Shown: one piece after another, positions 40,555-50,343 of the stretch
Numbering within the stretch: the first letter of the stretch is position 1
Layout of the letters: each line of letters opens with the position of its first letter
Assembly: GCF_005144795.1 (NCBI RefSeq)
Contig: NZ_SWFJ01000005.1
Coordinates: 1 to 64,000, forward strand
Length of the DNA: 64,000 nt
Source of the DNA: Streptococcus mitis
GTDB taxonomy: Bacteria > Bacillota > Bacilli > Lactobacillales > Streptococcaceae
Direction: 5' to 3'
Made by a program: the position numbers and the translations under genes
The notes under the pieces: generated by a model
The model's database searches: none
The model's input: only the letters and a program-made list of their open reading frames with translations
Told to the model about the DNA's origin: nothing

Positions 40555-42126
40555 ATGGCATTTGAAAGTTTAACAGAACGTTTGCAGAACGTCTTTAAAA
40601 ATCTACGTAAAAAAGGAAAAATCTCTGAAGCTGATGTCCAAGAGGCAACCAAAGAAATTCGCTTGGCCTTGCTTGAGGCCGATGTTGCCTTGCCTGTTGT
40701 AAAGGACTTTATCAAGAAAGTTCGTGAGCGTGCGGTCGGGCATGAGGTCATTGATACCCTTAATCCTGCGCAACAAATTATTAAAATCGTTGATGAGGAA
40801 TTGACAGCCGTTTTAGGTTCTGATACGGCTGAGATTATCAAGTCTCCTAAAATTCCGACGATTATCATGATGGTTGGTTTGCAGGGAGCTGGTAAAACAA
40901 CCTTTGCAGGTAAATTGGCCAACAAACTCAAGAAGGAAGAAAATGCCCGTCCTTTGATGATTGCGGCGGATATTTACCGTCCTGCTGCCATTGATCAGCT
41001 TAAGACCTTGGGACAACAGATTGATGTTCCTGTCTTCTCTCTTGGGACAGAGGTTCCAGCTGTTGAGATTGTACGTCAAGGTTTGGAACAAGCCCAAGCC
41101 AATCATAATGACTATGTCTTGATTGATACGGCAGGTCGTTTGCAGATTGACGAGCTCCTTATGAACGAGCTTCGTGATGTGAAAGCATTGGCCCAACCAA
41201 ATGAAATTCTGCTCGTCGTTGATGCCATGATTGGTCAAGAAGCGGCCAATGTTGCGCGTGAGTTTAATGCTCAGTTGGAAGTGACTGGGGTTATCCTTAC
41301 TAAGATTGATGGCGATACTCGTGGTGGTGCTGCCCTATCTGTTCGACACATTACTGGAAAACCAATCAAGTTTACTGGTACAGGTGAAAAGATTACGGAC
41401 ATTGAAACCTTCCACCCAGACCGTATGTCAAGCCGTATTCTTGGTATGGGGGATATGCTCACTTTGATTGAGAAAGCTTCTCAAGAATACGATGAGCAAA
41501 AAGCCCTTGAAATGGCTGAGAAGATGCGTGAAAACACCTTTGATTTCAATGATTTCATTGATCAGTTGGATCAGGTACAAAACATGGGGCCTATGGAAGA
41601 CTTGCTCAAGATGATTCCAGGTATGGCCAACAACCCAGCACTTCAAAACATGAAGGTGGATGAACGCCAGATTGCTCGCAAACGTGCCATTGTGTCTTCC
41701 ATGACACCTGAAGAACGTGAAAACCCAGATTTGTTAAATCCAAGCCGTCGCCGTCGTATTGCCGCAGGTTCTGGAAATACATTTGTCGAAGTCAATAAAT
41801 TCATCAAAGACTTTAACCAGGCTAAACAACTCATGCAGGGTGTCATGTCTGGGGATATGAACAAAATGATGAAGCAAATGGGAATCAATCCAAACAACCT
41901 TCCTAAAAATATGCCAAATATGGGAGGAATGGATATGTCTGCCCTTGAAGGAATGATGGGACAAGGCGGTATGCCTGACCTGTCAGCTCTCGGAGGAGCA
42001 GGAATGCCAGATATGAGTCAGATGTTTGGTGGTGGACTAAAAGGTAAAATCGGTGAATTTGCCATGAAACAGTCTATGAAACGCATGGCTAACAAAATGA
42101 AAAAAGCGAAGAAGAAACGCAAGTAA
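40555..42126 (+). CDS. ffh: Signal recognition particle protein Ffh
   Basis: 523 residues. N domain, G domain with GLQGAGKTTFAGKLA, DTAGRLQIDE and TKIDGDTRGGAALS, and a Met-rich M domain (MNKMMKQMG, MGGMDMSALEGMMGQGGMPD) ending in a lysine-rich tail. Binds signal sequences and 4.5S RNA and targets ribosomes to FtsY at the membrane. RBS AGAGGAAG. Confidence 0.98.
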   Translation: MAFESLTERLQNVFKNLRKKGKISEADVQEATKEIRLALLEADVALPVVKDFIKKVRERAVGHEVIDTLNPAQQIIKIVDEELTAVLGSDTAEIIKSPKIPTIIMMVGLQGAGKTTFAGKLANKLKKEENARPLMIAADIYRPAAIDQLKTLGQQIDVPVFSLGTEVPAVEIVRQGLEQAQANHNDYVLIDTAGRLQIDELLMNELRDVKALAQPNEILLVVDAMIGQEAANVAREFNAQLEVTGVILTKIDGDTRGGAALSVRHITGKPIKFTGTGEKITDIETFHPDRMSSRILGMGDMLTLIEKASQEYDEQKALEMAEKMRENTFDFNDFIDQLDQVQNMGPMEDLLKMIPGMANNPALQNMKVDERQIARKRAIVSSMTPEERENPDLLNPSRRRRIAAGSGNTFVEVNKFIKDFNQAKQLMQGVMSGDMNKMMKQMGINPNNLPKNMPNMGGMDMSALEGMMGQGGMPDLSALGGAGMPDMSQMFGGGLKGKIGEFAMKQSMKRMANKMKKAKKKRK

Positions 42127-42200
42127 AAGGGATAGAATAGTTGTTTTCTTCAGACTGAGGATAACCATTCCCTTTATCTATTACAGTGGATTGAAAAAAA

Positions 42201-42390
42201 CTAACATCTAGAAAGGACCAAATTTAGTCCTTTCTTTTTTGTGTTGGGAGCATTGAAAATACTTTTTTCATAGTTATCAAAGTTTTTCAAACCAAATTTA
42301 AAGCTTTCGAGATACTTAATGATATTGTTAAATTTTTTTAATTTGTATTAGACTACGCTAAATGAAGACCGTTAAAAGATTTTTTCTTTA
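42201..42390 (-). pseudogene. C-terminal remnant of an ISL3-family (IS1167-like) transposase
   Basis: Minus-strand reading from about 42390: YKLKKFNNIIKYLESFKF and GLKNFDNYEKSIFNAPNTKK, then (after a shift) LNLVLSRC and stop at 42201. This matches the C-terminus of ISL3-family transposases (..E.TNNLIK.IKR.AFG.RNF.NFK.RI.IALN.KK....VLSR) as I know it. Stops and a frameshift interrupt it. No intact inverted repeats were identified, and degraded sequence may extend to about 42480. Confidence 0.7.
42211..42240 (+). terminator. Terminator downstream of ffh, formed by the IS remnant end
   Basis: GAAAGGAC (42211-42218) pairs with GTCCTTTC (42227-42234), followed by TTTTTT. Confidence 0.85.
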
Positions 42391-42733
42391 TTCTTGAGCA
42401 TTGTTTTAAAGGAGGTTTGAAAAAAATCTTGAATCTGCTTTAGATTTTATTCAATGAGACCTAACGATTCTTTAGGAACTTTATTTTGAGAGTAAAAAAA
42501 GGGAAAAATTGATAGAAATAATAATGTAATTGTTTTTATAATTTTTTCTGATGAGTTGTTACGCAGTTTTTTATCATATGTTTTATTGAACATTTTTCTG
42601 TAACAAAATGGACTCTTTAATGTATATTAGAAATGTATCCACTAAAAAGATCATTGATGCAAAAATAATCTCTCCTATTCTTTCTATTTGTTCAAGTAAA
42701 ATCCGAACGACATATTTTAATTTATAAAATAAT

Positions 42734-42762
42734 TTGACAAAAACTGTACTTTAGTTTATAAT
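42734..42762 (+). promoter_or_regulatory. guaC promoter
   Basis: TTGACA (42734-42739), 17-bp spacer, TATAAT (42757-42762): consensus sigma-A. Confidence 0.9.
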
Positions 42763-42768
42763 AAATTA

Positions 42769-42839
42769 AGGAAACGTCGGAAAAGACGTAGGGATGCAAG
42801 AGCATAGGTAGGCCATTACAAAAGAAACGAGACATCGAT
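42769..42839 (+). promoter_or_regulatory. Structured 5' leader of guaC (unassigned)
   Basis: About 71 nt. Two tandem hairpins: ACGTC (42774-42778)/GACGT (42785-42789) with loop GGAAAA, and ATGC (42794-42797)/GCAT (42802-42805) with loop AAGA. Then AGGTAGGCCATTAC and a poor RBS. It has no terminator and does not match the purine, T-box, TPP or SAM riboswitch consensus I know. Could act on translation of GMP reductase. Confidence 0.45.
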
Positions 42840-43826
42840 ATGTTAAATGAATTTCCAATTTTTGATTACGAAGATATTCAATTGATTCCAAATAAATGTG
42901 TGATTAAAAGCCGTGCAGAAGCGGATACAAGTGTCACTCTGGGAAATCACACCTTTAAACTACCTGTTGTGCCAGCTAATATGCAGACTATTTTAGATGA
43001 AAATGTAGCAGAGCAACTAGCTAAAGGTGGTTACTTCTACATTATGCACCGTTTTGATGAGGCAGGCCGTATTCCTTTTATTAAGCGTATGCATGATCAA
43101 GGTCTCATTGCTTCTATTTCTGTCGGTGTTAAGGACTATGAGTATGATTTCGTTAGCCAGCTCAAGGCTGATGCTCCTGAGTACATCACGATTGACATTG
43201 CCCACGGTCATGCGGATAGCGTGATTTCTATGATTCAACACATCAAGAAAGAATTGCCAGATACTTTTGTTATTGCTGGAAATGTGGGAACACCAGAAGC
43301 TGTGCGTGAATTGGAAAATGCTGGTGCGGATGCTACTAAGGTCGGAATTGGTCCAGGTAAGGTTTGTATTACCAAGGTTAAGACTGGTTTTGGTACAGGC
43401 GGTTGGCAGTTGGCTGCTCTACGCTGGTGTGCTAAGGCTGCACGTAAACCGATTATCGCTGATGGTGGGATTCGTACTCACGGTGATATTGCCAAGTCTA
43501 TCCGCTTCGGTGCTAGCATGGTCATGATTGGTTCCCTCTTTGCAGGACATATTGAAAGTCCAGGGAAAACGATTGAAGTCGATGGCGAACAGTTCAAAGA
43601 ATACTACGGTTCAGCTTCCCAATACCAAAAAGGAGCTTATAAGAATGTGGAAGGAAAACGTATCTTACTTCCTGCAAAAGGTCATCTGCAAGACACTTTA
43701 ACTGAGATGGAACAAGACCTTCAAAGTGCTATTTCTTATGCAGGTGGACGTCAGGTTGCTGACCTTAAACACGTTGATTATGTTATCGTGAAAAACTCAA
43801 TCTGGAATGGGGATGCTTCCCACTAA
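42840..43826 (+). CDS. guaC: GMP reductase
   Basis: 328 residues, the Gram-positive GuaC2 form. (beta/alpha)8 barrel with catalytic Cys in [17 protein letters not shown], phosphate-binding [20 protein letters not shown] and the C-terminal [20 protein letters not shown]. It reduces GMP to IMP with NADPH, returning guanine nucleotides to the purine pool. IMP dehydrogenase is excluded by the absence of CBS domains. Confidence 0.96.
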   Translation: MLNEFPIFDYEDIQLIPNKCVIKSRAEADTSVTLGNHTFKLPVVPANMQTILDENVAEQLAKGGYFYIMHRFDEAGRIPFIKRMHDQGLIASISVGVKDYEYDFVSQLKADAPEYITIDIAHGHADSVISMIQHIKKELPDTFVIAGNVGTPEAVRELENAGADATKVGIGPGKVCITKVKTGFGTGGWQLAALRWCAKAARKPIIADGGIRTHGDIAKSIRFGASMVMIGSLFAGHIESPGKTIEVDGEQFKEYYGSASQYQKGAYKNVEGKRILLPAKGHLQDTLTEMEQDLQSAISYAGGRQVADLKHVDYVIVKNSIWNGDASH

Positions 43827-43852
43827 GACGGGCTATCTGTCTAGAAAAAAAC

Positions 43853-43881
43853 TTGTTATTAGAGCAAATTTCTGTTATAAT
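43853..43881 (+). promoter_or_regulatory. tRNA-Arg promoter
   Basis: TTGTTA (43853-43858), 17-bp spacer, TATAAT (43876-43881), 11 bases before the mature tRNA start. Confidence 0.8.
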
Positions 43882-43892
43882 AAAACAAGTTT

Positions 43893-43964
43893 CCACCCTT
43901 AGTGTAATGGATATCACGTAAGATTCCGGTTCTTGAGATGGGGGTTCGATTCCCTCAGGGTGGA
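43893..43964 (+). tRNA. tRNA-Arg, anticodon CCG
   Basis: Acceptor CCACCCT/AGGGTGG, D arm around GTGTAATGGATATCAC, anticodon stem TAAGA/TCTTG with loop TTCCGGT (anticodon CCG, codon CGG), T arm GGGGG-TTCGATT-CCCTC, discriminator A. 72 nt; CCA is not encoded. Confidence 0.95.
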
Positions 43965-43973
43965 TGTAAACAT

Positions 43974-44004
43974 CCTAAAAAGCCTTTAATAGGGCTTTTT
44001 TTTT
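43974..44004 (+). terminator. Terminator after tRNA-Arg
   Basis: AAAGCC (43979-43984) pairs with GGGCTTT (43992-43998), then a T-run. Confidence 0.85.
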
Positions 44005-44102
44005 ACACAGCCCTAAATTGGCCCTTAAAACTGAAAATCTTATTTTAAAGAATTCCCAAAGGCTCTCCAGTCCTGTTTTAGAGTGACTCAGGAGGCTTTT
44101 TT

Positions 44103-44111
44103 TGATATAAT
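44103..44111 (+). promoter_or_regulatory. rnc promoter, extended -10
   Basis: TTGATATAAT with TATAAT at 44106-44111; RBS AAAGAGG before ATG 44146. Confidence 0.7.
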
Positions 44112-44145
44112 AAAAAGGACTGTTATCAGTTAGAAAGAGGTTGGT

Positions 44146-44844
44146 ATGAAAGAATTACAAACTGTACTAAAGAACCATTTTGCAATCGAATTTGCAGACA
44201 AAAATTTACTGGAAACTGCCTTTACTCATACGAGTTATGCTAATGAGCATCGCCTCTTAAAAATTTCACACAATGAACGCTTGGAATTTTTAGGAGACGC
44301 TGTTCTACAGTTATTGATTTCAGAATATCTGTATAAAAAATATCCTAAAAAGCCTGAGGGTGACTTGTCCAAACTCCGTGCCATGATTGTCCGCGAGGAG
44401 AGTTTGGCTGGTTTTGCGCGTGATTGCCAGTTTGATCAATTTATCAAGTTGGGTAAAGGGGAAGAAAAATCTGGTGGTCGCAATCGTGACACCATTCTTG
44501 GGGATGCCTTTGAAGCCTTTCTTGGTGCCCTCCTTTTGGATAAGGATGTGGCCAAGGTTAAGGAATTTATCTATCAAGTCATGATTCCTAAGGTTGAAGC
44601 AGGAGAATTTGAGATGATTACAGACTACAAAACCTATCTCCAAGAGTTACTTCAGGTCAATGGGGATGTGGCTATTCGTTATCAAGTGATTTCTGAAACG
44701 GGGCCTGCCCATGATAAGGTTTTTGATGTAGAAGTTCTGGTTGAAGGTAAGAGCATTGGTCAAGGTCAAGGTCGTTCTAAGAAATTAGCAGAGCAGGAAG
44801 CTGCCAAAAATGCCGTTGAGAAAGGGCTGGATTCATGTATTTAA
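44146..44844 (+). CDS. rnc: Ribonuclease III
   Basis: 232 residues. N-terminal RNase III domain with signature [17 protein letters not shown] and the second acidic motif [15 protein letters not shown], then a C-terminal double-stranded RNA-binding domain ([31 protein letters not shown]). Processes rRNA precursors and structured mRNAs. Its last ten bases overlap smc, the conserved rnc-smc pair. Confidence 0.97.
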   Translation: MKELQTVLKNHFAIEFADKNLLETAFTHTSYANEHRLLKISHNERLEFLGDAVLQLLISEYLYKKYPKKPEGDLSKLRAMIVREESLAGFARDCQFDQFIKLGKGEEKSGGRNRDTILGDAFEAFLGALLLDKDVAKVKEFIYQVMIPKVEAGEFEMITDYKTYLQELLQVNGDVAIRYQVISETGPAHDKVFDVEVLVEGKSIGQGQGRSKKLAEQEAAKNAVEKGLDSCI

Positions 44845-47800
44845 AGGAAATCGAAATTCAGGGATTCAAGTCTTTTGCTGATAAGACTAATGTCGTCTTT
44901 GACCAAGGTGTGACGGCAGTCGTTGGACCAAATGGATCTGGAAAGTCGAATATTACAGAAAGTTTGCGTTGGGCCTTGGGGGAGTCAAGTGTTAAGAGTC
45001 TCCGTGGTGGCAAGATGCCAGATGTCATCTTTGCCGGGACCGAAAGTCGTAAACCGCTCAATTACGCTTCTGTAGTTGTGACTCTGGATAATCATGACGG
45101 ATTTATCAAGGACGCTGGTCAAGAGATCAGGGTGGAACGTCATATTTATCGTAGTGGAGATAGCGAATACAAGATTGACGGTAAGAAAGTCCGTCTACGT
45201 GATATTCATGACCTTTTCTTGGATACAGGTTTGGGACGAGATTCCTTCTCCATCATTTCCCAAGGGAAGGTTGAGGAGATTTTTAATTCTAAGCCTGAAG
45301 AACGCCGTGCCATTTTCGAAGAAGCTGCAGGAGTTTTGAAATACAAGACTCGTAGAAAAGAGACAGAGAGCAAATTGCAACAAACTCAGGATAATCTAGA
45401 CCGCTTAGAGGACATTATCTACGAGTTGGATAATCAAATCAAGCCTCTTGAGAAGCAAGCTGAAAATGCTCGTAAGTTTCTAGACTTGGAAGTTCAACGC
45501 AAAGCTATTTACTTGGATGTACTGGTTGCCCAAATCAAGGAAAATAAGGCTGAACTAGAATCGACAGAAGAAGAGTTGGCACAGGTTCAGGAACTCTTGA
45601 CTAGTTATTATCAAAAGCGTGAGAAATTAGAAGAAGAAAATCAGAATCTCAAGAAGCAACGCCAAGATTTACAGGCTGAAATGGCCAAAGACCAAGTCAG
45701 TTTGATGGATTTGACCAGTCTGATTAGTGATTTAGAGAGAAAATTAGCCCTATCGAAACTGGAATCTGAGCAAGTAGCTCTGAATCAACAGGAAGCACAA
45801 GCCCGTTTGGCGGCTTTAGAGGATAAGAGAGATTCACTCAGCAAAGAAAAATCTGATAAGGAAAGCTCTTTAGCACTTTTAGAGGAAAATCTAGTCCAAA
45901 ATAATCAAAAACTCAATCGTTTAGAAGCTGAATTGCTAGCTTTTTCAGATGATCCTGATCAAATGATTGAGCTCTTACGCGAACGCTTTGTAGCTCTTTT
46001 ACAAGAAGAAGCAGATGTCTCAAACCAGCTGACCCGTATCGAAAACGAGTTGGAAAATAGTCGTCAGCTTTCTCAAAAACAAGCAGATCAACTACAAAAA
46101 CTCAAAGAACAGCTGGCTACAGCTAAAGAAAAGGCGAGTCAGCAAGAGGCTGAGCTTGAAACTGCCAAGGAGCAGGTTCGGAAATTATTGGCTGACTATC
46201 AAGTCTGTGCCAAGGAGCAAGAGGAACAGAAAACTTCCTATCAAGCTCAACAAAGTCAACTCTTTGACCGTCTGGATAATCTCAAAAACAAGCAGGCTAG
46301 AGCCCAAAGTTTGGAAAATATTCTTAGAAATCACAGTAACTTTTATGCAGGTGTTAAGAGTGTTCTCCAAGAAAAAGCCCGCCTTGGTGGAATTATTGGT
46401 GCAGTCAGTGAGCACCTGACCTTTGATGTGCAATATCAAACTGCCCTAGAGATTGCGCTTGGAGCCAGCAGTCAGCATATCATCGTAGAAGATGAAGAGG
46501 CAGCAACCAAGGCGATTGATTTCCTCAAACGAAACAGAGCAGGTCGTGCAACCTTCCTTCCTTTGACCACTATTAAGGCGCGTACGATTTCTAGTCAGAA
46601 CCAAGATGCTATCGCTGCAAGTCCAGGTTTCCTTGGGATGGCAGATGAGTTGGTGAAATTCGATACTAGACTGGAAGCTATTTTTAAGAATTTGTTAGCT
46701 ATGACAGCAATTTTTGATACTGTAGAACACGCGTGTGTAGCAGCTCGCCAGGTTCGTTATCAGGTTCGTATGGTGACTTTGGACGGTACAGAGTTGCGCA
46801 CAGGTGGTTCTTACGCAGGTGGAGCCAATCGCCAGAACAACAGTATTTTTATCAAGCCAGAACTGGAGCAATTACAAAAAGAAATTGCTGAAGAAGAAGC
46901 AATCTTGCGTTCAGAAGAGGCGACTTTGAAGACCTTGCAAGATGAGATGGCTAGATTGACAGAAAGATTAGAAATTATCAAATCTCAGGGTGAGCAGACT
47001 CGTATTCAGGAGCAAGGCTTGTCCCTCGCTTATCAGCAGACCAGTCAGCAAGTTGAGGAACTGGAAACTCTTTGGAAACTTCAAGAAGAGGAATTAAATC
47101 GTCTTTCTGAGGGAGATTGGCAAGTAGACAAGGAAAAATGCCAAGAGCGACTTGCTGCCATTGCCAGTGAAAAGCAAAATCTGGAAGCTGAGATTGAAGA
47201 AATTAAGTCTAACAAAAACGCCATCCAAGAACGCTATCAAAACTTTCAGGAAGAGGTAGCGCAAGCTCGCCTGCTTAAGACAGAACTGCAAGGGCAAAAA
47301 CGTTACGAAGTTGCGGATATTGAACGTTTAGGCAAGGAATTGGATAATCTGGATATTGAGCAAGAAGAAATCCAACGCCTTCTTCAAGAAAAGGTTGATA
47401 ATATTGAGAAGGTTGATACAGAATTGCTCAGTCAACAGGCTGAAGAAGCCAAAAACCAGAAAACAAATCTCCAACAAGGTTTGATTCGCGAGCAGTTTGA
47501 GTTGGATGATATAGAAGGTCAGCTGGATGATATTGCTAGTCATTTGGATCAGGCTCGCCAGCAGAATGAGGAGTGGATTCGCAAGCAAACACGTGCTGAA
47601 GCTAAGAAAGAAAAGGTCAGCGAGCGCTTGCGCTATCTACAAAGTCAATTAACAGACCAGTATCAGATTAGCTATACTGAAGCACTAGAAAAGGCACATG
47701 AATTGAAAAATCTCAATCTGGCAGAGCAAGAGGTTAAAGATTTAGAGAAGGCTATTCGCTCGCTGGGTCCTGTCAACTTGGATGCTATTGAACAGTACGA

Positions 47801-48374
47801 AGAAGTTCACAATCGTCTGGATTTCCTAAATAGCCAACGTGATGACATTTTATCAGCGAAAAACTTGCTGCTTGAAACCATTACAGAGATGAATGATGAG
47901 GTCAAGGAACGCTTTAAATTAACCTTTGAGGCTATACGTGAGTCCTTTAAAGTGACCTTCAAGCAGATGTTTGGTGGAGGTCAGGCGGACCTCATTTTGA
48001 CTGAGGGAGACTTGCTGACAGCTGGTGTTGAGATTTCTGTTCAACCTCCAGGTAAGAAAATCCAGTCTCTTAATCTGATGAGTGGTGGTGAAAAAGCCTT
48101 ATCAGCTCTTGCTTTGCTTTTCTCCATTATTCGTGTCAAGACCATTCCATTTGTCATCTTGGATGAGGTGGAAGCTGCGCTGGATGAAGCCAATGTTAAA
48201 CGTTTTGGGGATTACCTCAATCGATTTGACAAGGACAGCCAGTTCATCGTCGTAACCCACCGTAAAGGAACCATGGCAGCGGCTGATTCCATCTATGGAG
48301 TGACCATGCAAGAATCAGGTGTCTCAAAAATTGTTTCGGTGAAGTTAAAAGATTTGGAAGAAACAGTAGATTAG
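44835..48374 (+). CDS. smc: Chromosome partition protein Smc
   Basis: 1179 residues. Walker [14 protein letters not shown], long coiled coil, central hinge (about residues 500-670), second coiled coil, C-terminal signature [16 protein letters not shown] and Walker [17 protein letters not shown]. Dimeric ATPase that with ScpAB organises and segregates chromosomes. Translationally coupled to rnc. Terminator directly after. Confidence 0.97.
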   Translation: MYLKEIEIQGFKSFADKTNVVFDQGVTAVVGPNGSGKSNITESLRWALGESSVKSLRGGKMPDVIFAGTESRKPLNYASVVVTLDNHDGFIKDAGQEIRVERHIYRSGDSEYKIDGKKVRLRDIHDLFLDTGLGRDSFSIISQGKVEEIFNSKPEERRAIFEEAAGVLKYKTRRKETESKLQQTQDNLDRLEDIIYELDNQIKPLEKQAENARKFLDLEVQRKAIYLDVLVAQIKENKAELESTEEELAQVQELLTSYYQKREKLEEENQNLKKQRQDLQAEMAKDQVSLMDLTSLISDLERKLALSKLESEQVALNQQEAQARLAALEDKRDSLSKEKSDKESSLALLEENLVQNNQKLNRLEAELLAFSDDPDQMIELLRERFVALLQEEADVSNQLTRIENELENSRQLSQKQADQLQKLKEQLATAKEKASQQEAELETAKEQVRKLLADYQVCAKEQEEQKTSYQAQQSQLFDRLDNLKNKQARAQSLENILRNHSNFYAGVKSVLQEKARLGGIIGAVSEHLTFDVQYQTALEIALGASSQHIIVEDEEAATKAIDFLKRNRAGRATFLPLTTIKARTISSQNQDAIAASPGFLGMADELVKFDTRLEAIFKNLLAMTAIFDTVEHACVAARQVRYQVRMVTLDGTELRTGGSYAGGANRQNNSIFIKPELEQLQKEIAEEEAILRSEEATLKTLQDEMARLTERLEIIKSQGEQTRIQEQGLSLAYQQTSQQVEELETLWKLQEEELNRLSEGDWQVDKEKCQERLAAIASEKQNLEAEIEEIKSNKNAIQERYQNFQEEVAQARLLKTELQGQKRYEVADIERLGKELDNLDIEQEEIQRLLQEKVDNIEKVDTELLSQQAEEAKNQKTNLQQGLIREQFELDDIEGQLDDIASHLDQARQQNEEWIRKQTRAEAKKEKVSERLRYLQSQLTDQYQISYTEALEKAHELKNLNLAEQEVKDLEKAIRSLGPVNLDAIEQYEEVHNRLDFLNSQRDDILSAKNLLLETITEMNDEVKERFKLTFEAIRESFKVTFKQMFGGGQADLILTEGDLLTAGVEISVQPPGKKIQSLNLMSGGEKALSALALLFSIIRVKTIPFVILDEVEAALDEANVKRFGDYLNRFDKDSQFIVVTHRKGTMAAADSIYGVTMQESGVSKIVSVKLKDLEETVD

Positions 48375-48382
48375 TTACCAAA

Positions 48383-48412
48383 CGATAGCATCTCTTAGGG
48401 GATGCTATTTTT
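48383..48412 (+). terminator. Terminator after smc
   Basis: ATAGCATC (48385-48392) pairs with GATGCTAT (48401-48408), then TTTTTT. Confidence 0.85.
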
Positions 48413-48503
48413 TAAAACTAACATCTTGAATAATTTTTTAAGGTCAGTTCAGGGGCAAAAAACGACATTTGGGCTTTCCTTTTAGCGAAAAGGCTTTCTC
48501 TAT

Positions 48504-48518
48504 GATATAATAGTTTCA
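48504..48518 (+). promoter_or_regulatory. Extended -10 immediately before ribF (leaderless start predicted)
   Basis: TGATATAAT with TATAAT at 48506-48511; ATG at 48518 after six bases and no RBS. Confidence 0.65.
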
Positions 48519-49444
48519 TGATTACAACAGTACCTATAAAAAATGAAAAAGACATCGCAGTACCTGATAAAACAGTTCTTGTATTAGGCTATTTTGACGG
48601 TATTCATAAAGGACATCAGAAGCTTTTTGAAGTAGCTAGCAAGGCTTCTATGAAAGATTATCTACCAGTTGTCGTGATGACCTTTACAGAGTCCCCTAAG
48701 CTTGCTTTGCAACCGTACAAGCCAGAATTAATGCTCCATATTGTTAGCCATGAAGAACGAGAACATAAGATGAAATGGCATGGAGTAGAGGCTCTTTTCT
48801 TACTTGACTTTAGTAGTAAATTTGCTAGTTTAACGGGTCAAGAGTTCTTTGATACCTATGTTAGAGCATTAAAACCAGCGATTATTGTAGCGGGATTTGA
48901 TTACACCTTTGGTTCTGATAAGAAAACTGCGGATGATTTGAAGGACTATTTTGATGGAGAAATCATCATTGTTCCTCCTGTTGAGGATGAAAAGGGGAAA
49001 ATTAGTTCTACTCGTATTCGTCAAGCTATTCTTGATGGAGATGTCAGAGAAGCTGGTCATTTACTTGGCACTCCTCTACCGTCACGTGGAATGGTTGTTC
49101 ATGGGAATGCTCGTGGACGGACTATCGGTTACCCAACAGCAAACTTAGTTTTAAGAGATCGAACCTATATGCCAGCAGATGGTGTTTACGTAGTCGATAT
49201 TGAAGTGCAGCGTAAAAGATATCGTGGAATGGCGAGTGTAGGGAAAAATGTTACTTTCGATGGAGAAGAGCCACGTTTTGAAGTCAATATTTTTGATTTT
49301 TCAGATGACATTTACGGTGAGACAGTCATTGTCTACTGGCTAGATCGTGTCCGTGAAATGGTCAAATTTGACTCTGTTGAAGAACTGGTAGATCAACTCC
49401 AGAAAGATGAAGAAATTGCTCGGAATTGGAAGGATGCTGAGTAG
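48518..49444 (+). CDS. ribF: Bifunctional riboflavin kinase / FAD synthetase
   Basis: 308 residues. N-terminal nucleotidyltransferase (FAD synthetase) with GYFDGIHKGHQKL and ISSTRIRQAILDG; C-terminal flavokinase with GNARGRTIGYPTANL and VYWLDRVREMVKFDSVEEL. Converts riboflavin to FMN and FMN to FAD. Single transcription unit with a leaderless-type start. Confidence 0.96.
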   Translation: MITTVPIKNEKDIAVPDKTVLVLGYFDGIHKGHQKLFEVASKASMKDYLPVVVMTFTESPKLALQPYKPELMLHIVSHEEREHKMKWHGVEALFLLDFSSKFASLTGQEFFDTYVRALKPAIIVAGFDYTFGSDKKTADDLKDYFDGEIIIVPPVEDEKGKISSTRIRQAILDGDVREAGHLLGTPLPSRGMVVHGNARGRTIGYPTANLVLRDRTYMPADGVYVVDIEVQRKRYRGMASVGKNVTFDGEEPRFEVNIFDFSDDIYGETVIVYWLDRVREMVKFDSVEELVDQLQKDEEIARNWKDAE

Positions 49445-49497
49445 GAAATCGGAGTTTTATATAAAATTACCCATACTTTAGATTCTTATTTCTAAAT

Positions 49498-49530
49498 AGA
49501 AAAAGTAGCCCTTTCCAGGCTACTTTTTTA
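49498..49530. terminator. Bidirectional terminator between ribF and the DUF1980 gene
   Basis: AAAAAGTAGCC (49500-49510) pairs with GGCTACTTTTT (49518-49528); T-runs on both strands. The minus-strand gene ends at 49528, inside it. Confidence 0.85.
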
Positions 49531-50343
49531 AAACACTCGATACACATAGGGATTTTCTGGTTTATCGACTTTGGTAAAGCTGTCAATTTCCAAGGTTGGG
49601 AGGTTTTGTTTGAGTTCTTTATGATAGTGATTGACGAGTTTTCCCTTGGCTGTTATCCAAGTATTATTTTCATATTGACGGGTATTTCCCTTGGTCAGCA
49701 ATCCATAGACACCTGAATCCGCGATACAGTGAATAATGCCGAAGCGGAACAGAAATTGGCTATTGGCATGACTGGGGTCGTTATAGACAAAGCCTGTGAA
49801 CTGGACTGTCTTGCCCTCAAATTCATCTGGATAGTCGTAGATAGCTTCCATGACTTCCATATAGTTTTCATTAGTGATCTGAATATTATCTTGGGACAAG
49901 TATTTATCCGCTGCAGTTCTCATTTCCTTTTCATAAGCTGATTTTGAAAAATAAGAACTGGTATCTGGTTTCAAATATTGGCTTGTCGTCCCTTCGCTTG
50001 TCTGAATGGCTTGATCCGTGCCCTCTGATAAAGGGAAATGATATCCTTTGGCAGAAACGGTCTGAGAATCCAAGCTAACAGTTGGAAAAGTTAAGCCGAC
50101 GACAATAGGAATAGCCAGAAGAGCAATACTCGTTACCTTCGCGAATCGGCTGTTCAGATGACTATGGGTTTTGACTTGCTTCATCCAGATATACAATTGA
50201 ACGATTGCCAAAGCAAATGAAAGCACCATGGAAATATAGGCCAGATAGGAATAGTGCATGTTGATGTACTGGTTTAACTTGCCCGACAGATGGAGATAAA
50301 TGGTCAGTTCAAAATAGCCAGCTAAAACTAAAAATCGAATCAT
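49528..50343 (-). CDS. TIGR03943/DUF1980 family protein (YcgQ-type permease partner)
   Basis: 271 residues. Two N-terminal transmembrane segments plus a third (VTSIALLAIPIVVGLTF), then an extracytoplasmic region and a C-terminal OB-like domain (GKTVQFTGFVYNDP, FRFGIIHCIADSGVYGLL). This family is almost always encoded beside a DUF318/YcgR permease, as here (4-base overlap). In B. subtilis the pair is under Zur control, suggesting a metal link; substrate unproven. Confidence 0.85.
   Translation of the reverse strand: MIRFLVLAGYFELTIYLHLSGKLNQYINMHYSYLAYISMVLSFALAIVQLYIWMKQVKTHSHLNSRFAKVTSIALLAIPIVVGLTFPTVSLDSQTVSAKGYHFPLSEGTDQAIQTSEGTTSQYLKPDTSSYFSKSAYEKEMRTAADKYLSQDNIQITNENYMEVMEAIYDYPDEFEGKTVQFTGFVYNDPSHANSQFLFRFGIIHCIADSGVYGLLTKGNTRQYENNTWITAKGKLVNHYHKELKQNLPTLEIDSFTKVDKPENPYVYRVF

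Larger units (their letters stand above)
42127..42839. other. 713-bp intergenic region between ffh and guaC
   Basis: Contents in order: a hairpin AAAGGGAT..ATTCCCTTT (42126-42177) right after ffh, an IS-end terminator, an ISL3-type transposase remnant on the minus strand, a featureless A+T-rich stretch (about 42480-42730) and the guaC promoter with its structured leader. Confidence 0.7.
43827..44145. other. Intergenic region guaC to rnc
   Basis: Holds the tRNA-Arg gene with its promoter and terminator, then about 100 bases with a weak hairpin (TCCTG..CAGGA, about 44070-44093, followed by GGCTTTTTTT) and the rnc promoter. No protein gene seen. Confidence 0.7.

Noticed and set aside
42769..42839. 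Purine riboswitch or c-di-GMP (GEMM) riboswitch upstream of guaC
   Set aside because: Conserved purine-aptamer core and the GEMM tetraloop receptor are not present; only isolated words match.
43893..44145. Integrated element at the tRNA-Arg 3' end
   Set aside because: tRNA 3' ends are common attachment sites, but no duplicate of the tRNA end, integrase or phage gene lies nearby in the window.
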